A stretch of DNA of 64,000 bases from Granulosicoccus sp045106855 (GCA_045106855.1 JBGCFI010000011.1:141493-205492), one strand, 5' to 3'. Counted from the stretch's first letter, positions 1 through 8,943 are shown. Made by a program: numbers and translations. The notes: generated from the sequence alone by a model not told the origin.

Positions 1-2
1 GC

Positions 3-74
3 ATGGTGCTCGGTAACGCACCAGACTACCAGCGCATTGCGCAAACCAAGGGCGTACCACGCGACAATCACTAA
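3..74 (+). CDS. C-terminal end of an unidentified protein (partial)
   Basis: An open frame runs in from the left edge and ends at TAA 72-74; the visible tail ends in GVPRDNH. It is too short to assign. It is followed by a hairpin at 121-143 and converges on the YeeE-family gene, which fits the end of a plus-strand gene. The frame could be chance. Confidence 0.35.
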   Translation: MVLGNAPDYQRIAQTKGVPRDNH

Positions 75-120
75 CGCGGATTGATTGCTCGTGTTAATAA
101 TTTGTCCACAAGCTTTATGA

Positions 121-143
121 GTCAGGCTGGCAAGCGGCCTGAC
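121..143. terminator. Hairpin between convergent genes
   Basis: GTCAGGC (121-127) and GCCTGAC (137-143) form a perfect 7-bp inverted repeat with a 9-nt loop. It lies between the end of the plus-strand partial gene (74) and the end of the minus-strand permease gene (173). A bidirectional terminator is likely from its position, although neither side has a strong T-run. Confidence 0.4.
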
Positions 144-172
144 TTATGTCGTCGGTGGTGTCCGAACTACTT

Positions 173-1240
173 CTAGACGGATACAGTCGGGTTCGCTCTT
201 ATTGTCTTGAATTCGCGTGTTAACGTGGCATTGGCGGCGATGGCACCCACAGCAATAAAACCCAGTGCCAGCAATGCAGACAGGCTGAGACTTGATACGC
301 CGCTGAGCCCTGCGCCAACCGTGCAGCCGCCTGCCAGCACACCACCGATACCCATAAGCACGGCACCACTGAGATAACGGCCGGTTTGTGTAGGTGTCTC
401 GAATGTGGTCCATTGGAATTCAGATCGAGACACTGCGGATCCGGCGCTACCGATCAGGACACCTGAGAACAGACCTACTCCGAAGCCTGCGCCGATGGAG
501 GTTGACGCTATTCCCCAGAACAGCCACTCAGTGCTGGAAGAGGTGAATGACAATGACTGGAAAGCGATGGGGTCAAAGTCGTCCTGCAGGACGAGTCCTG
601 TACCTACCCAGCCAGCCACAACGAGTAAGCCTATGACGATACCGTTGACCAACGGTCCGCGCAGGTCTGAGCGGCGGAAGAACAAGATAAGGACAAAGGC
701 AGCGGCGGCCGCGCTGACAATCAAAGCCGCAACAGGCGAGCTTAAGAGTGATATCGCAGAGTCGGCCTTCAGGGTGTATTCCGAGACTAGAGTTCGAACG
801 GGTGTCAGAATGCCTTTTAGCGTTGCATGTGCTGCAACAGCAAATACGATGAGAACCATTGCCGCTCTGAGATTGCCGCTTCCGGCAAGCACGGTGAGAC
901 GGGATGCACAGCCTCTGGTAAGTATCATGCCGATCCCGAACATCAGTCCTCCGATGGCAATTGATACCAATGGAATGTCAGTGTTATGGAACCTGTGTCC
1001 AGAAAATTCGATCCATCCGAGATAAACGCTTAACTGGGTTCCGACTAGGGCGACAGCAAGTGCGCACAACCAGACTGCGAGAGCACTAGAACGTTCCGAG
1101 GCGTCGGGATCGGCCAGTGCGCGGCGCAGACAGAACCGGGAGCGCTGGGCAGCGATGCCAAACGCGATGCCAAGCAGAACGCCGAAAATTGCGGAGGCCG
1201 CTAGCGGCGAAAGTGATTCCAATCCGAGTTGTTCAAACAT
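173..1240 (-). CDS. YeeE/YedE family (TsuA-like) sulfur-compound permease
   Basis: This is an integral membrane protein of the sulf_transp (DUF395) family, whose best-known member TsuA/YeeE imports thiosulfate. Length is about 355 residues, the usual size for the fused two-half form. Three family cysteines are visible, numbered from an upstream GTG at 1249: C40 in RSRFC, C114 in RGCASR, and C309 in GGCTVGAGLSG. I prefer the ATG at 1240, which has AGCAGG upstream, over that GTG. The gene is divergent from an Lrp/AsnC regulator. Lrp-type regulators of cysteine metabolism often sit beside such permeases, so thiosulfate, cysteine or another reduced sulfur compound is a plausible substrate. That specificity is inference. 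Confidence 0.85.
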   Translation of the reverse strand: MFEQLGLESLSPLAASAIFGVLLGIAFGIAAQRSRFCLRRALADPDASERSSALAVWLCALAVALVGTQLSVYLGWIEFSGHRFHNTDIPLVSIAIGGLMFGIGMILTRGCASRLTVLAGSGNLRAAMVLIVFAVAAHATLKGILTPVRTLVSEYTLKADSAISLLSSPVAALIVSAAAAAFVLILFFRRSDLRGPLVNGIVIGLLVVAGWVGTGLVLQDDFDPIAFQSLSFTSSSTEWLFWGIASTSIGAGFGVGLFSGVLIGSAGSAVSRSEFQWTTFETPTQTGRYLSGAVLMGIGGVLAGGCTVGAGLSGVSSLSLSALLALGFIAVGAIAANATLTREFKTIRANPTVSV

Positions 1241-1360
1241 ACGCGACACCTGCTACTGAGCAAGATATGGGAATAGATACCGTGAATGATGAACTTAATT
1301 CGGCTAAAATGCATATATCTGGAATATTTTTGTATTATTTTTGCTTGTAATGCTTAATTA

Positions 1361-1375
1361 TAGAATATTATTCTA
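1361..1375. promoter_or_regulatory. Lrp-type operator palindrome
   Basis: TAGAATATTATTCTA is a perfect 7+1+7 palindrome and fits every position of the E. coli Lrp consensus YAGHAWATTWTDCTR. It ends 26 bp before the start of the Lrp/AsnC gene and lies in an AT-rich intergenic stretch shared with the divergent permease gene. Autoregulation and control of the permease are the natural inference. Confidence 0.65.
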
Positions 1376-1401
1376 TTTGGTGACGCTTTAGAGGAACGCT
1401 G

Positions 1402-1878
1402 ATGATGGAATTTGATGAGGTAGATCGTTCTTTGCTTGCACATTTGCAAATTGATGCCAGTCAGTCCACTGAGCGTTTGGCAAGGGCTGTCGGCGTCTCC
1501 AAGACGGCCGCGTGGAATCGTGTGCAACGGTTACAGAGCGCAGGCGTTATAAAAAAGCAGGTGGTGGTGCTAGACGCCGAGAAGGTGGGCTTGAAGGAGA
1601 CTTTTTTTATTGCGATAAAGACTAATCAGCACAATGAAAAATGGCTGATCAGATTCAACGAGGTTGTTAATCGGTATCCGGAAATCGTAGAGGCGCATCG
1701 CTTGTCAGGGGAAACCGATTATCTTCTCAAGGTGCAGGTCAGCTCTACGCGCAATTTTGATGATCTGTACAAAAAGATCGTATCTGATGTCGATCTCTAT
1801 AGCGTTACCTCTAACCTGTCTATGCAGGTGCTTAAACAGAATTCGCCACTGCCGATTCCTCAGGTTGCCGGGGGTTAA
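1402..1878 (+). CDS. Lrp/AsnC family transcriptional regulator
   Basis: The protein has 158 residues, the standard length for this family. An N-terminal helix-turn-helix covers roughly residues 5-50 (motif around TERLARAVGVSKTAAWNRV). It is followed by the RAM/AsnC ligand-binding alpha-beta sandwich (about 65-145), including VEAHRLSGETDYLLKV. These proteins form dimers to octamers and respond to amino acids. The gene is divergent from the YeeE-family permease and has an Lrp-consensus palindrome 26 bp upstream, so a role in sensing an amino acid or sulfur metabolite and controlling that permease is likely. The closest functional type (DecR or CuyR-like versus Lrp) cannot be decided here. Confidence 0.88.
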   Translation: MMEFDEVDRSLLAHLQIDASQSTERLARAVGVSKTAAWNRVQRLQSAGVIKKQVVVLDAEKVGLKETFFIAIKTNQHNEKWLIRFNEVVNRYPEIVEAHRLSGETDYLLKVQVSSTRNFDDLYKKIVSDVDLYSVTSNLSMQVLKQNSPLPIPQVAGG

Positions 1879-2147
1879 GGGAAGTGAGAATTGTGTCAGT
1901 TTACGAGCATTGCTCAATCTGGTAATTCCACGAAGCGAACGCTTTCTCCAGGGCGTGTGCCGACATTGAAATGTTACATCCCTAAGGTTCTTTACGACAC
2001 CACGGTTCCGACTAGGATTACGCTTGGCCTCTTTTCTGGGTTGGCTGTGCCTAATCGCGCTTAACAACGCTAAACTCTTGGTAAAGCGATGTGTGGCTTC
2101 AGTGCACATATCGGCAGCAATTACACGGTCACGGAAGCCTCATCCTC

Positions 2148-4106
2148 ATGCCATTATTCAAAGCTACTCTGGGAAGTTTTTTGATGTTGGTTGCGCTGAT
2201 AGGGCATACAGCCCATGCGCTGGCTCAGGGATACGAACCCATCATCGAGAGCTTCCGGCTCGATGCCTCTGATCAACTCGTTATAGATCGTGGAGGTCCT
2301 GTCGATCGTGCCGGTGATGTAAACGGTGACGATCTGGAAGATCTGCTGGTTGGCGCAGGTGTTGGTGGCGTGCGAGTGATATTCGGCCCGACCAAAGGGT
2401 TTAACGGTGTACTCAATGGTCAGCAACTTAATGGCAGTAGTGGTTTTGTCATCCTCAACGATCCTGTCAATGACTCGGTTCTCGCCGGGCTTGGTGACAT
2501 AAACGGCGATGGACTCGATGATATCGGTGTTGGATCCATCACCGGAACCAGAATAGTGTTTGGATCCTCCGAAGGATTCAACGCGACGCTGGATGTGACG
2601 TCACTGGATGGTAGTAATGGCTTCGTCTTTAATTCTGGTGCTACTGATATCAAACGTGCTGGTGATGTCAATGGCGATGGTCTGGCTGATTTTGTGGTAG
2701 GCAACGGTAATGCATCGCCCAATGGATTAGAGGGGGCCGGAGTCAGTTACGTCATATTCGGAACAAATGATGACTTTCCCGCCAGTATGTCGCCAGCGTC
2801 GTTAAACGGTGTTAATGGTTTTGCGGTGGTAGGCATAAGCGCACAGGATAGATCCGGGCGAACGGTTTCAGGTGCTGGTGACTTCAACAATGATGGCTAT
2901 GATGACGTACTTGTTGGTGCGCCTTATCAGACAACGGACGGCAAGTCTGAAGCTGGTGCCGCTTATTTGCTGTTAGGTGGCAATACATTCCCGTCGGTTG
3001 TCAGTCTTGCCGATGTCAATCGGGATACTGGTTTTGTCTTTAAAGGTTCGAACATACAAGATCTGGCAGGTGCGGCCGTTGCCGCTATTGGTGATCTCAA
3101 CCATGATGGTGTGGATGACCTTGCCATCGGGGCACCAGGCAAAGGACCCTTCGGCATACCCAGCGACTACCCGGGCGAAGTCTATGTGCTGTTTGGCGGA
3201 CGCTTAAATGGTCTATCGACAATTACCGAAGCTGATCTTGATGGCAGGAACGGCTTTGTGGCTGGTGGAATCCGAGGTGGTGTAATTCCGATTGAGGAAA
3301 ATCAGCCTATCTGGGGCGACATGGCAGGAACTGACATCGACTCGGCAGGTGATATCAACGGTGATGGCATCGTCGATATAATGATCGGCGCTCCGCATAC
3401 AATCATAACGCCCAGCCGCAAAGGCGTGGGTCAGGTCTATTTTGTTTTCGGCTCCAGCAGTGCATTTTCAGCGAGACTACCTCTGACGGATCTTGATGGG
3501 AACAATGGTTTTCGCATTAACGGCACAGGTACTGCCGATTACTTTGCGGTGTCCGTGTCGGGTGCAGGGGACTTTAATGACGATGGGCATAATGACGTCA
3601 TGATAGGAGCTTCCGGACAGGGTGAGAGCTACGTGTTCTATGGCCGTGATACCGGATTGCTTCCGGTTAGCCGTGCGCCTGAAGGTGCCCAGGGAATTCT
3701 GTCCAGAGTTTTTCCCGCCTCAGCTCTGACGCTGGGTGACGACCTTGCTCCTTTGTCCTTCAATGAACGCGCAGATCCAACCGGCCCCAATCCCTTGCCT
3801 GCGGGAACGCCAACAGATCCCCTCGATCCGGCAACTCCCGGATACACGGCACCTTATCCTGTGAACAAAGAGACTCCTGCAAGACCCGGAGGTAACGAAG
3901 ATCAGGGGACAGAGCTTGATGATGTTGCTGCGCCGGGACAAGAGTCCCCTAACAACGATGAGACCGGACAGAGCACTGACGTGGATGATGTGACACCTGT
4001 GGAAGGTGTTGTCAGATCAAACAGTGGTAGTGCAGGTTTCTGGATACCGTGTTTTTTGTTCGGGATGTTGCTTGTAAGAGCCGGGCGCAGACCTCTTGTG
4101 CTGTAA
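2148..4106 (+). CDS. FG-GAP repeat (integrin alpha-like) exported protein
   Basis: The ATG at 2148 opens a clear signal peptide (MPLFKATLGSFLMLVALIGH, cleaved near AHALAQ), so I prefer it to 2091. The mature protein is a series of seven FG-GAP/VCBS-type repeats. Each has a calcium-binding Asp loop, for example GDVNGDGLADFVVG, GDINGDGLDDIGVG, GDFNNDGYDDVLVG and GDINGDGIVDIMIG, which implies a seven-bladed beta-propeller. A Pro/Asp/Thr-rich linker (last about 120 residues) follows. The C-terminus ends in SGSAG, a hydrophobic stretch and RAGRR, reminiscent of GlyGly-CTERM surface-sorting tails. The function is probably adhesion or extracellular binding. No operon partner is evident. Confidence 0.85.
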   Translation: MPLFKATLGSFLMLVALIGHTAHALAQGYEPIIESFRLDASDQLVIDRGGPVDRAGDVNGDDLEDLLVGAGVGGVRVIFGPTKGFNGVLNGQQLNGSSGFVILNDPVNDSVLAGLGDINGDGLDDIGVGSITGTRIVFGSSEGFNATLDVTSLDGSNGFVFNSGATDIKRAGDVNGDGLADFVVGNGNASPNGLEGAGVSYVIFGTNDDFPASMSPASLNGVNGFAVVGISAQDRSGRTVSGAGDFNNDGYDDVLVGAPYQTTDGKSEAGAAYLLLGGNTFPSVVSLADVNRDTGFVFKGSNIQDLAGAAVAAIGDLNHDGVDDLAIGAPGKGPFGIPSDYPGEVYVLFGGRLNGLSTITEADLDGRNGFVAGGIRGGVIPIEENQPIWGDMAGTDIDSAGDINGDGIVDIMIGAPHTIITPSRKGVGQVYFVFGSSSAFSARLPLTDLDGNNGFRINGTGTADYFAVSVSGAGDFNDDGHNDVMIGASGQGESYVFYGRDTGLLPVSRAPEGAQGILSRVFPASALTLGDDLAPLSFNERADPTGPNPLPAGTPTDPLDPATPGYTAPYPVNKETPARPGGNEDQGTELDDVAAPGQESPNNDETGQSTDVDDVTPVEGVVRSNSGSAGFWIPCFLFGMLLVRAGRRPLVL

Positions 4107-4401
4107 CGATTTCTATCGCGGGCATTGTCTGCCAGAAATCGCGAAGCCCGAGTCGAGTTGCCGCTACCCCGAATCTCTCCTGATCCTTCCGAAGACCCGC
4201 AGATGGAGGACTGCCACTATAGTTGCTACCACCGCGCGTGGTTCTGGTTGACGCAAATGCTGAGTATGCCTGTGCCGTTGGCAGTAATAAGCTGTCAGGA
4301 GTCGTTTTCGTGGATATACTGCGATCGTCCGGGAATTAAGGGCACCGCGAACGTCAGTATGTTCGGTTCACTACACAAGCACAAACAGGAATATCTAAAT
4401 C

Positions 4402-4836
4402 GTGGAATTAAATTTGGCGGACGCCAAGCGCATCATAGAAAACGCTTTGGCAGAACAGAAAAAGCAGGGTTTTAAACCACTGGCTGTGGTCGTATTAAGC
4501 GCGCAGGGCAGTATCAAAGCCAGTGAAACCCAGGATGGATGCAGCCTTGTCAGGCCAAAGATTGCACACGGTAAGGCGTTCGGTGCTATCTCTCTGGGTC
4601 TGGGATCTCGTGCATTGTTCGAAAGAGCTAAGGTTGAACCCTTTTTTATCCAGGCCATGAATTCCTTGTGCGATGGGGCTCTGGTTCCGGTTCCGGGTGG
4701 TGTGCTGGTTCGTTCGACAGACGGTGAATTGATTGGCGCTGTGGGTATTACAGGCGATACATCAGACAACGATGAGCAATGTGCTGTCGCTGGTATTGAG
4801 GCGGCAGGTTTCGTAGCCGATACTGGCGGGGCATAA
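4402..4836 (+). CDS. GlcG/HbpS family (DUF336) protein
   Basis: The 144-residue protein fits the GlcG/HbpS fold: an N-terminal ADAKRIIENALAEQKKQG helix, the PLAVVVLSAQG strand pair, the SLGLGSRALFER region, and the hallmark PVPGGVLVRSTDGELIGAVGI close to the C-terminus. Family members include the heme-binding HbpS and GlcG of glycolate operons; the biochemical role of most is unknown. The start codon is GTG at 4402. It converges on a D-2-hydroxyacid dehydrogenase gene, and proteins of this family often accompany 2-hydroxyacid metabolism. That link is only suggestive, because the two genes are not co-transcribed. Confidence 0.8.
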   Translation: MELNLADAKRIIENALAEQKKQGFKPLAVVVLSAQGSIKASETQDGCSLVRPKIAHGKAFGAISLGLGSRALFERAKVEPFFIQAMNSLCDGALVPVPGGVLVRSTDGELIGAVGITGDTSDNDEQCAVAGIEAAGFVADTGGA

Positions 4837-4874
4837 GCGAGCTAAGGTTCGTTGTAACGGGCCTTTGACAGCTT

Positions 4875-5933
4875 TTAGCCTCTCTCCAATGCCATAGTCG
4901 ACACCTGCGTGCTATTGCCAACTCCGGCGAATTCGGCAATGCGTGCAGGCTCGGCTATCTGCAGCTGGCGATCGGGGTGCGCCTTTAACAGATTGTGCAT
5001 ATCATGAAGGATCATCGTGCCGATCAACTGGCGACCTTTATCGACGGCAGCTGCGCGGTGTGGGGATAGAATGAGGTGTTGGTTGCGTCGGGCAGAATGA
5101 TCCGCTGCGAGAGGTTCGGTCGGAAACACATCGATGGCTGCGCGAAATCTTCCCGTTTTTGTTGCTTCTACAATTGCGTCGAAGTCCACCAGATGTGCGC
5201 GACTGACGACCACGAGTAATGCACCGTCTTGCAGATTTGCTAATTGTGTGGCGTTAATCATCTGGTAATTGTTTTTCGAAGGTGATGCCATGACGAAAAC
5301 CAGTCGACAGCTACTCATCAGATCGTCGAGGGTTTTCAATGCGATGCCGCAAACTGCCGCCTGTTGCACGTTCAACCAGGGGTCGTAAGCAAAAACCTCG
5401 GCACCAAAGGGCTGGAGTAGGCGATGTGTCGCGCGGGCAATGGATCCGTAGCCAACAAATCCGATGGTGCATCCAAACAGGCTGAAATCAGAATCCGAGT
5501 TGTCGTTCAGCCAACGTTCTTTGCCATGGCGAAATCTTTCGTGCTCATCTACCAGACCTCTAGCGCCTGCCAGCGCCATGCCCAATGTCATCTCGGCTAC
5601 ACTTTGCTGAAAACCGGGTGCACAGCTAAGGACCTGTACGTTATGCCTGACGCATGCGGCGTAATCAATCGTTGAGGGGAACGCACCTGATACTTCAATA
5701 ACACACTTTAAGTTGTTGGCGACTGAAAGCGATTGCTCGTCAATGTGTGGTTCAGCGGCAATGAGTACGGTGGCGTGCGGTAGTGATTCTTCCAGTACAT
5801 CCGCAGGTATAGGTTCGTCACGAGCCCAGATTACGTCGAAGAGTTCGCGGAGCTTTTGAAGATCCCCTGCGGAAAACAGCTCATTGATCTGACGCCAGTG
5901 AGCGTCGAGAATCAGCATTGGCTTGTCGTTCAT
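4875..5933 (-). CDS. D-isomer-specific 2-hydroxyacid dehydrogenase family protein
   Basis: The cytoplasmic NAD(P)-dependent oxidoreductase has 352 residues. A catalytic/substrate half surrounds a Rossmann domain with the nucleotide motif GFVGYGSIARA (about 158-168). The catalytic triad is visible: R245 in VSRAHLVD, E273 in DVFPTEPL and H292 in LSPHRAA. The usual RG after the triad Arg is RA here. Members reduce 2-keto acids or oxidise D-2-hydroxyacids, and the SerA-like layout gives no exact substrate. No regulatory ACT domain is present. The gene is separated from its upstream neighbour by the heptanucleotide tandem repeat at 5985-6026. Confidence 0.85.
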   Translation of the reverse strand: MNDKPMLILDAHWRQINELFSAGDLQKLRELFDVIWARDEPIPADVLEESLPHATVLIAAEPHIDEQSLSVANNLKCVIEVSGAFPSTIDYAACVRHNVQVLSCAPGFQQSVAEMTLGMALAGARGLVDEHERFRHGKERWLNDNSDSDFSLFGCTIGFVGYGSIARATHRLLQPFGAEVFAYDPWLNVQQAAVCGIALKTLDDLMSSCRLVFVMASPSKNNYQMINATQLANLQDGALLVVVSRAHLVDFDAIVEATKTGRFRAAIDVFPTEPLAADHSARRNQHLILSPHRAAAVDKGRQLIGTMILHDMHNLLKAHPDRQLQIAEPARIAEFAGVGNSTQVSTMALERG

Positions 5934-5984
5934 ATTCGCTCAAGTAGTAATAAGTATGCTGAGTATATGACAGGGTTTACCTTT

Positions 5985-6026
5985 AATCGTCAATCGTCAA
6001 TCGTCAATCGTCAATCGTCAATCGTC
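5985..6026. repeat. Six-copy heptanucleotide tandem repeat
   Basis: The heptamer AATCGTC is repeated six times without mismatch (42 bp). The left part is intergenic. The right part overlaps the 3' end of the alpha/beta-hydrolase gene, coding its last residues (TIDD and stop) on the minus strand. It is a simple-sequence repeat that could vary by slippage. Confidence 0.95.
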
Positions 6027-6850
6027 AATTGCTCTATGAAGTCGAGAATTCGAATTCTGTTAGATGGGTTGGCAACAGCCTGAATGTGCGGTCCGGTCGT
6101 TTCAAGTAACTGTTTGGGATTGTTAGCTTGTGCGTAAAGTTCGCGAGCATGGTGTATTCCGATAATCTCATCATTGACGCTGTGTACTAGAAGCAGAGGA
6201 ATTTGCAATTCTGCTATCGAATCTAGCGGGTCGTATGGTCGACGTAACAGCCATGCTACCGGGTATTGAAATGGCCAGGTTAACCAGTGACTGGCTGCCA
6301 CTTCGCGACCTATGCTCCGGTATCTGCTGAACGCAGCTTCGCTGATCAGCGCATCAAATTGCTGTGTGATTTCTGGAAAACGCTGCAGCGCAGTTATCGT
6401 TAAACTGGCACCGAGACTCTGGCCGAAAACCACAACGGGCCTGGCGGGGTCAGAACTTAATAACCAGTCTGCGCCCGCTCTAATATCTTCGAATACATCT
6501 GGCACGTTAGCAACACCATCGGATAGTCCGTAACCTCGATAATCAATGATGAGCGCCTGGTAGCCTGCCTCTACCAACCACTCTATTGAGCCAATATGTG
6601 TACTGATATTCTCAGCATTGCCGTGCAGAAAAAACACGCTGCCCAGTGGTTTTTTTAAAGGCTTAATTATCCACCCGTGAATGCGTACACCATCGCGTGT
6701 TGTCATGTAGACATCGTCGTAGTCAAAACCAAGACTTGCCGGCGTCCGGACGAGTTCTTTCTGTGGGTAGAAAAATAATCTTGTGCAAGACGCGGTAGAA
6801 AACACCATTATGAAGAGTAGAATTAAACGTATAATGGTATTAATTGTCAT
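6011..6850 (-). CDS. Alpha/beta hydrolase, probable lipoprotein
   Basis: Starting at ATG 6850 gives about 279 residues with a lipoprotein signal (LILLFIMVFSTASC, lipobox TASC). A GTG at 6913 would add 21 residues and overlap the upstream gene's stop. The fold is of the BAAT/ABHD13-like serine hydrolase type: HGNAENIS oxyanion region, DYRGYGLSDG, nucleophile elbow GQSLGAS (Ser about 145), acid Asp in VNDEI, and His in TGPHIQ near the C-terminus. It is likely an envelope-anchored esterase or peptidase of unknown substrate. It directly follows the DUF4105 gene, probably as one transcript. Its 3' end lies inside a 7-bp tandem repeat. Confidence 0.82.
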   Translation of the reverse strand: MTINTIIRLILLFIMVFSTASCTRLFFYPQKELVRTPASLGFDYDDVYMTTRDGVRIHGWIIKPLKKPLGSVFFLHGNAENISTHIGSIEWLVEAGYQALIIDYRGYGLSDGVANVPDVFEDIRAGADWLLSSDPARPVVVFGQSLGASLTITALQRFPEITQQFDALISEAAFSRYRSIGREVAASHWLTWPFQYPVAWLLRRPYDPLDSIAELQIPLLLVHSVNDEIIGIHHARELYAQANNPKQLLETTGPHIQAVANPSNRIRILDFIEQLTIDD

Positions 6851-6912
6851 GCGCTTTGGCCGACAGTCTGGATTAGTCCCGTGTCGCGCAGTTTCTCTTT
6901 GTTTCTTGGTCA

Positions 6913-8814
6913 CTAGAAATATAACCGATAAGACAGAGAGATGCGATTGTCTGAGTCATTGTCGAGTCGCCAGGTTGACGCCTGAAATCTTAGAGCATGG
7001 TTCCGGGAGAGTGGTAGATTGTGCTGTACGCTCAGGGTCGTTTGCAAGGATAGGGACTGGAATGAGTTAACTGCCGCTTCCAGACGAGTTACCCCTAAAC
7101 GGTTGTAGCTGAGTACACCGAGTCGGGCGTGAGCATTCAAGTGAATAGCCCCGGGATTTACATATTGACGTGCTGATGCGCCAAGCAATACATAGCTAAT
7201 ATTGTGTTTGTCCAGGCGTAAGCTCTTACCGGCATATCCATCCAATCGAGCCCCCAGTCTGTTGTTTCTAAGTAAAGGTTCACGAGTCAGGCCTGCTGTC
7301 AGTTCCCAGGATATAGAGTTGAGTTGTGGGTATCGATCATTGAAGGACTGCAATTTAACCAGATCGAAAGTCTCTAGATGAACGTCGTCGTTCTGATTCC
7401 GGCGCAGCTTTACATCGCCCAAAACGATGCCGGCTCCCCTGGAATATCCTGCGTTTCTATCCAACGCATCGTGGTAACTTAAGCGCAGGCTTAACTCTGT
7501 GTAATTTTTTTTATCCTGTTGACCGCGGCTTAGCGATAACATTGTAGTTTCATGTGCCAGCTCTGGTCGTGCTGGCCGGGGGCTTTCTATCTTTTTTTCG
7601 GTGGGCAGCTGACTGACAAGGGTCAGCAACTGCAGCCGTCGTTGGGCTGTCGCATCGTTCATTTCAGTACGCCTGGATTTAAACGTAAGCAACTCGTTTG
7701 CAGCCCGGATTATTTGTGCCTGGTGTGTGGCATCCAGCATCGTGAATTGCGCATTTTCTGTTACGTCTGGTGATTGTTCGACTTTGTCAATCCAGTGCCG
7801 TTGATCAGGTTCTATTGCATCAATCGTATGATTCAAGCGACTACCTAGAGACGCCCGGTAGTCGATATGGCTGACGATTCCCGCATTGGCAAAGGCTTTT
7901 ACGGTATCTGCGGGAATGGCAGTCAGTGGAAACTGGTCTGCCAGATTAAGCCCAGGTCGGGCCAGATCGATAAGTTCCAGAAGACGAAACGAACAATTTT
8001 GTCTAAAGAAATAGTAGTCGAAGCTGATATCGCGCAGTTCCCACGCGTGGTCAAGCATTCGATCTATTTCTTCCGCATTCAGGTCTAGTCGATATTCCCA
8101 GATGTCACGATTTTCAATAGCGCCATACTCTTGTAGTTTCTCGAAGTAGGGAATCGAATTGAACTTGCCGGGATAACCACCCGCTATTCCCTTGAACGCA
8201 TATCCTGCAGACATCGACTCATCTCCGACATCGGCGGCGAAGTTCAGTGACCACGACAAAAGCGGAGAGTTTGAATCGATATTCTCAGGATCGAATCGCA
8301 AAAGCGTATGGCCGAACATTGATGAGGGACTGTTAAGGTATGAAGCCGGGAAAACAAGTGTCACGCTGCCCTGTCCGAGTCTGCCACGCCAACTGTGGTA
8401 GTCCCTACAAGTTTCTGGCACATCAAAAGATGGAAGCTCCAGCATCTTGCGCAACCATTTTTCCCGTGCAACGAAGCGGCATTGGATATCCGGGTCTGGT
8501 AGTACATCGGGATCGCCGAAAAGTGCATCAATCGTCGCAATCAATTCTGCGTTCGGATTGTGCTTACCGTTCCCGGCGAGAAAGAAGCGGGTATCGTCAA
8601 TGTGACTTTCGACGTTCTCGCTTTGAAAACGGGAAGGGTAGTAGTGCATCAACGCATGCCAGTACTCTGCTTGATGGAGCTGTTGCTGAGCAGCTCGTGC
8701 CTTTAGTACTGATACGGGTGTCTGAGCGTTGGTACTGGCTATTGAATAATTAAACCATACGCAAGAGCTCAAGAGCAGAAGTGTAGTGCGGATTATTGAT
8801 GAGCAGAACAGCAT
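6913..8814 (-). CDS. DUF4105 domain-containing (Lnb-like) exported protein
   Basis: From ATG 8814 the protein has about 633 residues and begins with a signal peptide (MLFCSSIIRTTLLLLSSCVW, cleavage after SIAS or STNA). A longer TTG or ATG start upstream is unlikely. The central part carries the DUF4105 signature (SVTLVFPASYLNSPSSMFGH, LLRFDPEN, and NCSFRLLELIDLARPG with a conserved Cys). This periplasmic cysteine-peptidase-like family is often called the Lnb N-terminal domain. The last 200 residues are rich in alternating polar and hydrophobic strands and end in YRLYF, an aromatic C-terminus like that of outer-membrane beta-barrels. An envelope location is therefore likely; the function is unknown. 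Confidence 0.82.
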   Translation of the reverse strand: MLFCSSIIRTTLLLLSSCVWFNYSIASTNAQTPVSVLKARAAQQQLHQAEYWHALMHYYPSRFQSENVESHIDDTRFFLAGNGKHNPNAELIATIDALFGDPDVLPDPDIQCRFVAREKWLRKMLELPSFDVPETCRDYHSWRGRLGQGSVTLVFPASYLNSPSSMFGHTLLRFDPENIDSNSPLLSWSLNFAADVGDESMSAGYAFKGIAGGYPGKFNSIPYFEKLQEYGAIENRDIWEYRLDLNAEEIDRMLDHAWELRDISFDYYFFRQNCSFRLLELIDLARPGLNLADQFPLTAIPADTVKAFANAGIVSHIDYRASLGSRLNHTIDAIEPDQRHWIDKVEQSPDVTENAQFTMLDATHQAQIIRAANELLTFKSRRTEMNDATAQRRLQLLTLVSQLPTEKKIESPRPARPELAHETTMLSLSRGQQDKKNYTELSLRLSYHDALDRNAGYSRGAGIVLGDVKLRRNQNDDVHLETFDLVKLQSFNDRYPQLNSISWELTAGLTREPLLRNNRLGARLDGYAGKSLRLDKHNISYVLLGASARQYVNPGAIHLNAHARLGVLSYNRLGVTRLEAAVNSFQSLSLQTTLSVQHNLPLSRNHALRFQASTWRLDNDSDNRISLSYRLYF

Positions 8815-8882
8815 GTGTCGGCGTTCTGATATGCGTACTCTGCAGCATGAATCATCCGCAGGACGTCTTGTGTAAAGGGTTG

Positions 8883-8923
8883 TAAAATAAAGACTGTCCA
8901 CCCCGGCATAATGCCGGGATGGA
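8883..8923 (-). terminator. Rho-independent terminator of the DUF3015 gene
   Basis: On the minus strand, after the DUF3015 stop (8944), a GC-rich hairpin with arms CCCGGCA and TGCCGGG (8902-8918), extended by TCCA/TGGA, is followed by a T-rich tract (TTTATTTTA). Structure and position fit an intrinsic terminator. Confidence 0.75.
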
Positions 8924-8943
8924 GACTCCAGGCTTAACCGTGA

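Noticed and set aside
405..1025. A 206-codon open frame antisense to the YeeE-family gene
   Set aside because: It is Arg/Thr/Pro-rich with no recognisable domain and lies entirely within a well-conserved minus-strand membrane-protein gene.
4125..4475. A 116-codon frame before the GlcG/HbpS-like gene
   Set aside because: It runs out of frame into that gene, lacks a ribosome-binding site and has no gene-like composition.
5985..6026. CRISPR-like array
   Set aside because: The units are adjacent 7-bp heptamers with no spacers, and no cas genes are present; it is a simple tandem repeat.
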